This document shows, in pieces, positions 8,977-15,152 of a stretch of 42,712 nucleotides of DNA. Source of the stretch: Acidobacteriota bacterium (GTDB taxonomy: Bacteria; Acidobacteriota; Terriglobia; UBA7540). The translations under genes and the position numbers were made by a program. The stretch lies in NCBI GenBank assembly GCA_902812365.1, contig CADDZC010000030.1:1-42712 (forward strand), in the 5' to 3' direction. Positions within the stretch are counted from its first letter, which is position 1. Every line of letters begins with the position of its first letter. The notes beneath the pieces were generated by a model. It saw only the letters and a program-made list of their open reading frames with translations. It had not been told where the DNA came from and ran no database searches.

Positions 8977-9197
8977 TTTCAACAACATAGCGGCCTTCCT
9001 GCCGGCCCGATTCCGAGCGTCGACGTATTTTCAACAACTTAGCAGCCTTTTGGGACCGCGATTTTTAGGCTAAAGCGCTTATTTTCAGTAACCTAGTGGC
9101 TTCCATCGATACCCTCTACGTATTTTCAACAACTTAGCGGCTTCGTTTTTTAGTCGAAGCCACTACGTTATTGATTTTCAATAACCTAGTGGCTTCG
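8977..9197. repeat. Cluster of five degenerate direct repeats
   Basis: Five copies of a unit of about 22 nt, close to TTTCAACAACTTAGCGGC followed by TTC, begin at 8977, 9029, 9083, 9124 and 9176. Start-to-start distances are 52, 54, 41 and 52 nt. Copies two and four also share ACGTAT just before the unit. Copies three and five form a variant with AATAACCTAGTGGC or AGTAACCTAGTGGC. A sixth, inverted copy lies at 9155-9173. The array lies in a stretch with no long gene between the cyclase and queA. Spacing and divergence do not fit CRISPR. It could be a protein-binding array, a REP-like dispersed element, or part of an RNA. Confidence 0.8.
9155..9197. repeat. Long hairpin built from an inverted repeat copy
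   Basis: The arms 9155-9173 (CGAAGCCACTACGTTATTG) and 9179-9197 are inverse complements over 19 nt with a single C-C mismatch and a 5-nt loop ATTTT. The left arm can alternatively pair with the end of repeat four (TAGCGGCTTCG, 9135-9145) over 11 bp with one mismatch, so two exclusive hairpins are possible. No T-run follows on either strand, so it is not a simple terminator. Confidence 0.75.
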
Positions 9198-9323
9198 TTC
9201 CTCCAAAAAAAAGATGTTTTGGCCGCATCCGCACCCCGCCTGCGAGGACGCCTTCGGCTTCCGCGCCGTCGCCACGCGGTGGCGGGGTATCGGGATTGGG
9301 GAGGAACGGTCACCGTAGCGCAT
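9186..9323 (-). CDS. Possible 45-residue leaderless ORF
   Basis: An ATG at 9323 lies 10 nt after the -10 box of the leftward promoter at 9334-9363, and the frame stays open for 45 codons. The product starts MRYGDRSSPIPIPRHR, is basic, has a CGCG cysteine pair and ends EERSH. Its TAG stop is supplied by the fifth direct repeat. The family is not recognised and there is no ribosome binding site, so translation would have to be leaderless. It may equally be a chance frame inside a non-coding RNA or a dispersed intergenic element. Confidence 0.3.
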   Translation of the reverse strand: MRYGDRSSPIPIPRHRVATARKPKASSQAGCGCGQNIFFLEERSH

Positions 9324-9333
9324 TAATAACGAC

Positions 9334-9363
9334 ATAGTACATGATCCGTCCCGGCCTTGTCAA
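9334..9363 (-). promoter_or_regulatory. Strong leftward sigma-70-type promoter into the repeat region
   Basis: On the minus strand, TTGACA (9363-9358) and TACTAT (9339-9334) are separated by 18 nt. Transcription from about 9327 would cross the repeat cluster. The only annotated gene downstream, the cyclase, has its own promoter 650 nt further on. The layout resembles the promoter at 90-118: same -35, same -10, and an ATG exactly 10 nt after the -10 box. Confidence 0.55.
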
Positions 9364-9401
9364 GGGCCATCGGCCCCGCGTCCCGGCCGGCGGCCCCGCC
9401 T

Positions 9402-9410
9402 TGGTACAAT
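9402..9410 (+). promoter_or_regulatory. Extended -10 promoter of queA
   Basis: TGG followed by TACAAT forms an extended -10 element (TGn plus hexamer). Only 9 nt separate it from the queA ATG at 9420, so transcripts would be leaderless or have a leader of a few nt. No clear -35 is seen, which is common for extended -10 promoters. It also rules out the longer in-frame start at 9357. Confidence 0.5.
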
Positions 9411-9419
9411 CGATGCGGG

Positions 9420-10505
9420 ATGCAGCTTTCGGAATTTGACTATCCACTGCCGCCCGAGCTGATCGCCCAGTATCCGCTTGCCGAGCGGGACGCGTCGCGC
9501 CTACTGGTGGTCGACCGAAGCGGTGGCGGGTTTCAGGATCACGGGTTTCGCGAGCTTCCCGGGTTGCTGAGGGAGGGAGACCTGCTAGTGTTCAACAACA
9601 CGCGGGTGTTTCCGGCTCGGCTGCTCGGGCGGCGGCGCGGCACGCGGGCACAACCCATCGGCCGGCACAATCCGGCGCGCCGGGAATACCTGAGCGGCGA
9701 GGTGGAAATGCTGCTCACGCGCCGCGAGAGCCAGGAGATTTGGCAGGCCCTCGTGCGTCCGGGCCGCAGGATTCGGACCGGCGAAGTGGCAGTTTTCGGA
9801 GATGGAGAACTCGAAGCCGAAGTGCTGGGCCGCGCCGAGTACGGCGTGCGGCGCATCCGCCTGCGGGTCCAAAGCGGCTCGGTGGAGGAGGCCATTGACC
9901 GCATCGGCCACGTGCCCCTGCCTCCCTACATTCGTCGGCCCGACGAGGCGCACGATCGCGCCCGCTATCAGACGGTGTATGCCAAGGCGTGGGGAGCGGC
10001 CGCCGCTCCCACGGCCGGGCTGCATTTTACGGAGCGCATTTTGCGGGAGCTGGCCGAGCGCGGTGTGGAGACTTGCGAAATTACGCTCCACGTGGGGCTC
10101 GGCACGTTCCAGCCGGTGCGCACGGAGCGCGTGGAAGAGCACCGGATGGAGGCGGAGCCGTACGAGGTTTCGCCGGAGGCGGCGAGCGCCATTAATCGCG
10201 CCCTCGAACAGGGGCGCCGGGTGGTGGCGGTGGGAACGACGACGGTCCGCACGCTCGAGCATCTGGCCACCGAGCACGGCGGGCGGATCGTCGCCGGACG
10301 CGGCGAAACCCGCCTATTCATCTACCCGGGATTTCGCTTCCGGGTGACGGCGGCCCTGCTGACCAATTTTCATCTGCCTCGGTCGACGCTGCTGATGTTG
10401 GTGTGCGCTTTTGGCGGGCGCGAGCTCTCGCTTCGCGCTTATCGCCACGCCGTCGCCGAGCGCTACCGATTTTACAGCTACGGTGACAGCATGCTGATCG
10501 TGTAA
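9420..10505 (+). CDS. queA: S-adenosylmethionine:tRNA ribosyltransferase-isomerase
   Basis: QueA transfers and isomerises the ribosyl part of SAM onto 7-aminomethyl-7-deazaguanine in tRNA, giving epoxyqueuosine at the wobble position of GUN anticodons. The 361-residue protein starts MQLSEFDYPLPPELIAQYP, as the family usually does. Signature segments are LVFNNTRVFPARLLG, IDRIGHVPLPPYIRR, YQTVYAKAWGAAAAPTAGLHFT, ITLHVGLGTFQPVR and LLTNFHLPRSTLLMLV. An upstream in-frame start at 9357 would add 21 residues not typical of the family and would precede the promoter. Other queuosine genes (tgt, queG) are not in the window. The gene ends convergently to fliS. Confidence 0.95.
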   Translation: MQLSEFDYPLPPELIAQYPLAERDASRLLVVDRSGGGFQDHGFRELPGLLREGDLLVFNNTRVFPARLLGRRRGTRAQPIGRHNPARREYLSGEVEMLLTRRESQEIWQALVRPGRRIRTGEVAVFGDGELEAEVLGRAEYGVRRIRLRVQSGSVEEAIDRIGHVPLPPYIRRPDEAHDRARYQTVYAKAWGAAAAPTAGLHFTERILRELAERGVETCEITLHVGLGTFQPVRTERVEEHRMEAEPYEVSPEAASAINRALEQGRRVVAVGTTTVRTLEHLATEHGGRIVAGRGETRLFIYPGFRFRVTAALLTNFHLPRSTLLMLVCAFGGRELSLRAYRHAVAERYRFYSYGDSMLIV

Positions 10506-10558
10506 CCGCTCTCGGGTCGGGTGGCGGGAGGGTGCGGGACGGCGCAAGGAACTCGCGG

Positions 10559-11014
10559 TCAGGCGCTCCAACGGGCGGAAGGCGGACGGGGAGCCGAGCC
10601 GGGCGCAGCGGCTTCGGGATTCGGCGTAGGCTCCGGGCGGTTGGCACGTTCCACCTCCTGCCAAGCCTCGCGGAGGGAGACGAAATGCCCCGCCACTTCG
10701 ACGATGGCGGGTGCTCGGCCGGCCGCGCTGGCCCGCAGAATCTCCTCGCGCATGACGGTGTAGAAGCGCTCCAGGTGGCGGGCCACCTCGCCCCCGGCAT
10801 CGAAATCGAGGGCGTTCTGGAGGTGGCTGACGATGAGCAGGGCGTGGTCGAGGTCCTGGGTCTTGCGCTCGATATCGCCGGCCTCCAGCGCCCGCGCCGC
10901 TGCGTAGAGCGAGTTGACAATCTGATCGTAACACTGGATGACCAAGCCCACCGCCGTCACGCCTTCGGCGGCGAGGCGGCGATAGGTTCGGGCGGGATGG
11001 CTGCTCATCAACAT
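10559..11014 (-). CDS. fliS: Flagellar export chaperone FliS
   Basis: FliS binds flagellin in the cytoplasm and prevents early polymerisation before export. The 151-residue protein shows the helical FliS pattern: an N-terminal YRRLAAEGVTAVGLVIQCYDQIVNSLYAAARALE segment (given here only as a landmark), then HALLIVSHLQNALDF and VARHLERFYTVM. The C-terminal 30 residues are rich in Pro and Ala and probably disordered. The ATG at 11014 follows the fliD stop by 3 nt; a second ATG at 11008 is possible. It is the last gene of flaG-fliD-fliS, a common order. Confidence 0.88.
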   Translation of the reverse strand: MLMSSHPARTYRRLAAEGVTAVGLVIQCYDQIVNSLYAAARALEAGDIERKTQDLDHALLIVSHLQNALDFDAGGEVARHLERFYTVMREEILRASAAGRAPAIVEVAGHFVSLREAWQEVERANRPEPTPNPEAAAPGSAPRPPSARWSA

Positions 11015-11017
11015 GGT

Positions 11018-12391
11018 TCACGGGAAGCCGGCCGCCGCGATGCTGCCGAGCGATCCGAGCTGGCTGTTGATCTGCGCGATGGTGACGGGCAGCGATTGCA
11101 AAATGGCGTTGACCTGGCTGAACTCCTGCAGCCAGGTCTGCTGCTGAAGCGCCAGGTTGGCGTTGAAATCGCTGATCGCCTGAGCGACGTCCCGCTGCTC
11201 GCTGCTGATACCCTGCAGATCGAGGGCGAGCGGGCCGCGCGTGGGATCGGTGAGTGTCGCAAGGTCGTTCGAAAACTGCACGGCAAAGCCGCTCGAGGCT
11301 CCGGTCTGCTGAAAGAAAGCTTGCACGTTGCTAAAGTTGCCGGCCAGCGCCGAATTGAGCGTGGCGGTGGTCACCTGCAAGGTACCGTCCTGCTGTACGT
11401 TGACGCCGATCGAGCCGAGGTTGGCGATGCCGCTGATCCCGGGCGGCGCGTAATTAATGTCACTATTCAATGTCTGCTGCACTTGCTGCAGCGAGCCGTC
11501 GGAAAACAGCGGCGGCTGCTGGGTTGTCCCGGGAGTATAGGTGAACTGGGTGTTGATGGCCTGCACGACGGCGTTATAGGCGGAGACGAAGGCATTGATG
11601 GCGTTGGTGGCCTGGGTGGTGTCGGGAGAGACGGTGAGGGTGACCGGGGAAGCGGACGTGCCGAGCAGATTGAGGGTGATGCCGCTGATGGCGTTGGTGA
11701 CCGTGTTGCTGCTGACGGAGGTGCTGACGCCGTCAATGGTCACCGAGCCGTTGGTGCCGGTAACCTGTTTGGTGAAGGTCAAGCCGGTGGTGTTATTGCT
11801 GATGGTCAAGTCGCCGGGCTGTCCGGACGTGTTGCTGACGATCGAGAGCGTGGCGCTGCTCGCGCCGTTGACCACGCTGGCCGTGACGCCGTAGTTCTGA
11901 CTGTTGATGTAGGAAGCCAGGGTGTTGAGCGTGTTGTTGGTGCCGCTCGTCACCGTCACCGTGACGGGCGCGCCGGTGCCCACCTGCAGGGTGAAGCTGC
12001 CCGGGCTGAAAGAGGTCGTGCCGCTGGCGAGCGAATTGGACGTGTAGGTGGAGGTCGTGGCCAGCGATGAGACGGTCACCGTATGGTTGCCGAGAGCGGT
12101 GCCGGCGGCGGCGGTGGCGGTGAGAACGCTGGTGTTCGAGGAGCTCACGGTGCGCGCGGCGAGCGCCCCCAGAGGGTCCTTCAAGGCGTTGACACTGTTT
12201 TGGAGGGTGGTCAGCAGATTGTTGATGTTGTTGAGCGCGGAAGTCTGATTGCTGTACAACTGCTGCTCTTGCAGATAGACCTGCTCGCCGGCCTGGGCCG
12301 CCTGAGTTAGTTGCGCCACCGTGCCTTGAACGTCGATGCCGGCTCCCAACCCGAGGCCGCTGGTGTTAAGGTTGACTCCAAACAGGCTCAT
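11018..12391 (-). CDS. fliD: Flagellar hook-associated protein 2 (filament cap) FliD
   Basis: FliD forms the cap at the filament tip and guides flagellin assembly. The 457-residue protein has the FliD N-terminal start (ATG at 12391; a TTG at 12397 is possible), a predicted coiled region LLTTLQNSVNALKDPLG, and a long Ser/Thr/Asn-rich beta middle. The C-terminal domain includes NAINAFVSAYNAVVQAINTQ and a final coiled coil ending near QINSQLGSLGSIAAAGF. AAGGTAAGG upstream of the start serves as ribosome binding site. The very high Ser/Thr content makes it a second possible target of the neighbouring glycosyltransferases. Confidence 0.9.
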   Translation of the reverse strand: MSLFGVNLNTSGLGLGAGIDVQGTVAQLTQAAQAGEQVYLQEQQLYSNQTSALNNINNLLTTLQNSVNALKDPLGALAARTVSSSNTSVLTATAAAGTALGNHTVTVSSLATTSTYTSNSLASGTTSFSPGSFTLQVGTGAPVTVTVTSGTNNTLNTLASYINSQNYGVTASVVNGASSATLSIVSNTSGQPGDLTISNNTTGLTFTKQVTGTNGSVTIDGVSTSVSSNTVTNAISGITLNLLGTSASPVTLTVSPDTTQATNAINAFVSAYNAVVQAINTQFTYTPGTTQQPPLFSDGSLQQVQQTLNSDINYAPPGISGIANLGSIGVNVQQDGTLQVTTATLNSALAGNFSNVQAFFQQTGASSGFAVQFSNDLATLTDPTRGPLALDLQGISSEQRDVAQAISDFNANLALQQQTWLQEFSQVNAILQSLPVTIAQINSQLGSLGSIAAAGFP

Positions 12392-12401
12392 CGGCAAAAC
12401 C

Positions 12402-12746
12402 TTACCTTTCGGCCGTCCCGGAGGCGTGGAGCTTCGCTTGCGCGTCCAGGTATTCGGCGATCCGGCGCTCTTCGTTGAGGACGGCGTCGGGAGGAACCTG
12501 CCGCAGCACCTCGCCCGTCTCTTCGTCGATCACCTGAAAGTAGAGGTGCCGGCCCTGCTCGGTAAAACGGTAGCTGACGATGAAAGCTCCCGGCAGAGGC
12601 CCCGAGGATGTATCGGCAGGATGATCGCTGCGGGTGAGCGGCGGCGAAGAGGCGGCCGGCTGAGAACGCGCCGGCGCCGAGCCCCGCACCACCAGCTCGC
12701 GGCTTGCCGAACCCGAGGTGGGCGGCGGCGAAAGTTCCACTTGCAT
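12402..12746 (-). CDS. flaG: FlaG family protein
   Basis: FlaG proteins influence filament length; their mechanism is poorly known. The 114-residue product has a disordered Pro/Ser-rich first half, then the family core: FQVIDEETGEVLRQVPPDAVL, with a conserved TGEV(I/L)RQ(I/V)P pattern, and a closing helix. GAGGGAG about 9 nt upstream supports the ATG at 12746. It sits between fliC and fliD, 10 nt before fliD, and downstream of the fliC terminator. Its transcription would depend on read-through from fliC or on a promoter not recognised here. Confidence 0.85.
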   Translation of the reverse strand: MQVELSPPPTSGSASRELVVRGSAPARSQPAASSPPLTRSDHPADTSSGPLPGAFIVSYRFTEQGRHLYFQVIDEETGEVLRQVPPDAVLNEERRIAEYLDAQAKLHASGTAER

Positions 12747-12764
12747 CGGCTACGGCTCCCTCTC

Positions 12765-12809
12765 TGAGAAAACCCGAGGGGGCAGAGCCCCCACCGCTCT
12801 GCCCCTCGG
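12765..12809 (-). terminator. Rho-independent terminator after fliC
   Basis: On the minus strand, CCGAGGGGCAGAGC pairs with GCTCTGCCCCCTCGG (14 bp with one bulged G, loop of about 7 nt), followed by GTTTTCTC. It lies between the fliC stop and the flaG start and should reduce read-through, helping keep flagellin in large excess over FlaG, FliD and FliS. Confidence 0.7.
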
Positions 12810-12834
12810 AGGGTCATCGCCCCAAAAGGCGAGG

Positions 12835-13653
12835 CTACCGGAACAGACCCAGAACCGACTGGGTGATCTGGTTGGCCTGAGTCAAGGCCGCGATACCCGT
12901 CTGGCTCAGCACCGAGAACTTCGAGAGGTTCGAGACCTCGGCCGGAATGTTCGCGGCGCGGATGCTGTCCTCGGCAGCGGTGACGTTCTGGACCTGAGTA
13001 TTGAGCACGTTCTGCGCCGACTGCAGCCGGTTCAGGGTAGCGCCGATGGTGCCGCGGTCCTGGGCGATCGTGCCCACGGCCGTATTAATAGCGGTCAGGG
13101 CCGATTGAGCGTTCGAAGAGGTCAGCAGATTGGTGCTGCCCAGTCCGAGACCTGACGAGCTCAGGGTGCCGATGTTGACGCCGATCTGGCTGCTCGAGGT
13201 GGCGTCGCTCAGGAAGATGCTGGTGGTGGTGGTGGTGAAGACGGAGGTGCCGTTGAACGTGGTGCTCGAGCCGATGCGGTCGATTTCCGCCTTGATCGCG
13301 GTAAACTCATTGTCCAGGGCGGACAGTTGCGCGGTGCTCAGCCCGCCGTTCGACGCCTCGGTGGCGATGGTCACGGCGCGGTCCAGGAGGTTGGTGACCT
13401 GGGCAAACGAGCCGTCGGCCACCTGCAGAGTACCGATACCGCTGTTGGTGTTGCTGACCGATTGCTGCAGCGCCTGAATACTGGCGTGCAACTCGTCGGC
13501 AATGGACAGTCCGGCTGGGTCGTCGGCGCCGCTGTTGAGCCGCGAGCCTGAGGACAGGCGAAAGAGCGTTGTCTGCAAGCTCTTGTTGGTGATCGTCAAC
13601 TGATTCTGGGCTTGAAGCGAAGGGATATTGTTGAGGATGCTGAGTCCTGCCAT
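12835..13653 (-). CDS. fliC: Flagellin FliC
   Basis: Flagellin is the filament subunit, exported by the flagellar type III system. At 272 residues this is a short flagellin with only the D0/D1 core. The N-terminus has the classic pattern (SLQTTLFRLSSGSRLNSGADDPAGLSIA read across residues 26-52 as the landmark), and the C-terminus ends in a helical SVLGLFR. The central section, residues 129-181, is dense in Ser and Thr, including a run of five Thr at 140-144, and is the obvious surface-exposed site for O-glycosylation. AAGGAGA upstream of the ATG is a good ribosome binding site. A sigma-28 promoter lies 119 nt upstream, and a terminator follows the gene. Confidence 0.95.
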   Translation of the reverse strand: MAGLSILNNIPSLQAQNQLTITNKSLQTTLFRLSSGSRLNSGADDPAGLSIADELHASIQALQQSVSNTNSGIGTLQVADGSFAQVTNLLDRAVTIATEASNGGLSTAQLSALDNEFTAIKAEIDRIGSSTTFNGTSVFTTTTTSIFLSDATSSSQIGVNIGTLSSSGLGLGSTNLLTSSNAQSALTAINTAVGTIAQDRGTIGATLNRLQSAQNVLNTQVQNVTAAEDSIRAANIPAEVSNLSKFSVLSQTGIAALTQANQITQSVLGLFR

Positions 13654-13771
13654 TCTCTATTCTCCTTGATCTCGTTTCCGTCTTCGGCGAGAGCCGTGGC
13701 CTGGGATGCCCGCGATGCTGCCGACCGCCCTGCGTTCTGCTCACGGAACGGTTCTTCTAAAAACAGCTACC

Positions 13772-13798
13772 TTATCGGCAAAGCGGGCGCGGCCTTTA
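13772..13798 (-). promoter_or_regulatory. Sigma-28 (FliA) promoter of fliC
   Basis: On the minus strand, TAAAGGCC (13798-13791), an 11-nt spacer and a perfect GCCGATAA (13779-13772) match the flagellar sigma-28 consensus TAAAGTTT-N11-GCCGATAA. The -35 box overlaps the stop codon of the upstream glycosyltransferase gene. The leader to the fliC ATG is about 110 nt. FliA-dependent, late-class expression is expected. Confidence 0.85.
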
Positions 13799-15148
13799 AT
13801 CGCCCGGGGACGAACGGCGGGAGGAGGTGGCAAATCCTGCGCGCGCTTCCAGTTCCGACCAAGCCTGGCGCAGTTTGTGAGCGTCGGGGAAGCGGCGCAA
13901 TCCTTCGGCCAGCAGCTCGGCGACGCGCCGCCAGTCTTGCAGATGCCCTCGAATGCTCGCCGCCCTGAGAAAAAACTCAGGAAGTGGATCGAGGGCCGCC
14001 AGCTTCTTCTCCGCTACCGCCGCCGCTTCCGGCAAGCGTCCCAGCCAGACGTAAGCCGTCACCAGACGGTCGTACGCTTCCCCGTCGCGCGGATCTCGGT
14101 CGAGGGCCCGTTGGAGACGGCTCAGGCCGGCGGAAGGGTCGCCCAGGCGGAGTTCGGTCAATCCGAGCTTTCCTTCGAGCGCAGCCTGATCGTTAGCGCG
14201 CTCTAAGGCGTGCCGGTAATGCCGGCGCGCGGCGGCGAAATCTCCGAGGTTATAACAGGCATCCCCCAAGGCCTCGGCCACGTGGAAGGTGTCCGCGCCG
14301 GTGGCTTCGGCCCGTTTCAGGGATCGGAGAGCTTCCTCGTATTCGCCCCGCCGCAGGTGGGCCATGCCGCGGAAAAACCACGCGGCGGAGAACTGGGGAT
14401 TCAGCTCGCAGGCGCGCCGCAAGCACTGGAGCGCGACCGAGTCATTGTGGAAATTGTCGAATTCCACCAGCCCCAGCTCGAAATGAGCCTGGGCGTTGGC
14501 CGGCATTTCGCGCACCTTGGCGCGCCCGAGCTCCCGGTAAAGAAGATTTTTGCGGGCGCGAGTCTCGGGGTCGGCGACCATGCCGAAGTGGTGGATCACC
14601 AAGTCGGCGCGAGCCAGTGTCCCCCGCGTTTCCGCGATGCTGGGCCCCACGCTTTCATGGACCCGGCCCACGAAGCGAACGCCGGGCAAACGGCGAAACA
14701 GCCGGACGTTCTCATGTTCGACGTAGGCGGGGTAGCCGCTGGCCGCCGGAATTCGACCCGGATTCGGCCGGGCCGGACGGTCCCACAAGCGCTCGGCGAG
14801 GCTTCCAACGTAATTCCAGATCGGTACCAAGTAGCCGGTCACGTCGGCCCGGGCGAGCAGGGCGGGGAGGGACGCGGCGGCCCCCGGATCGAGCCGTTCG
14901 TCGGCGTCGAGAGACAGTACCCAGGCGGAGTGCACCTCGGCCAGACAACGATTGCGCGCGGCGGCGAAGTCATTGTCCCAGGGAACAGAGAACCAACGAG
15001 CCCCGAAATCGCGCGCCACGCGCGCGGTCTGGTCAGCGGAACCGGTGTCGGCGATGACGATTTCGTCGGCCAGGCCGCGGGCGCTTTCGAGGCACGATGC
15101 CAGCGTGGTTTCGGCGTTTCGAACGATCATGGAGAGAGCCAAGCTCAT
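13796..15148 (-). CDS. Family 2 glycosyltransferase with C-terminal TPR repeats
   Basis: A 450-residue cytosolic protein. Residues 1-230 form a GT2 GT-A domain: LALSMIVRNAETTLASCLES at the start, EIVIADTGSADQTARVA, then SLDADERL with the metal-binding DxD-type motif. The C-terminal half is a chain of tetratricopeptide-like helices (AHFELGLVEFDNF, AAWFFRGMAHLRRGEYEEAL, ALGDACYNLGDFAAARRHY). GT2-TPR proteins are frequent in flagellin- and surface-glycosylation loci. The ATG at 15148 is chosen because the GT2 fold starts right after it and it lies 4 nt after the upstream stop; a longer start at 15190 would overlap the preceding gene. It directly precedes fliC. Confidence 0.8.
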   Translation of the reverse strand: MSLALSMIVRNAETTLASCLESARGLADEIVIADTGSADQTARVARDFGARWFSVPWDNDFAAARNRCLAEVHSAWVLSLDADERLDPGAAASLPALLARADVTGYLVPIWNYVGSLAERLWDRPARPNPGRIPAASGYPAYVEHENVRLFRRLPGVRFVGRVHESVGPSIAETRGTLARADLVIHHFGMVADPETRARKNLLYRELGRAKVREMPANAQAHFELGLVEFDNFHNDSVALQCLRRACELNPQFSAAWFFRGMAHLRRGEYEEALRSLKRAEATGADTFHVAEALGDACYNLGDFAAARRHYRHALERANDQAALEGKLGLTELRLGDPSAGLSRLQRALDRDPRDGEAYDRLVTAYVWLGRLPEAAAVAEKKLAALDPLPEFFLRAASIRGHLQDWRRVAELLAEGLRRFPDAHKLRQAWSELEARAGFATSSRRSSPGD

Positions 15149-15152
15149 ATGG

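Noticed and set aside
8977-9197. CRISPR array
   Set aside because: Units differ among themselves, spacing varies from 41 to 54 nt, one copy is inverted and no cas gene is present.
9155-9197. Integron attC site
   Set aside because: The arms end in GTTATTG and CAATAAC, which do not fit the GTTRRRY/RYYYAAC core, and no integrase is present.
9270-9284. Hairpin CGCCAC-GCG-GTGGCG as a terminator
   Set aside because: A short GC-rich stem without a T-run on either strand; likely chance in GC-rich DNA.
9357-9419. Longer N-terminus for QueA
   Set aside because: The 21 extra residues do not resemble the family and would start upstream of the extended -10 element.
10532-12070. A 512-codon open frame on the plus strand
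   Set aside because: Antisense to fliS and fliD; Gly/Arg/His/Asp-rich shadow without recognisable domains.
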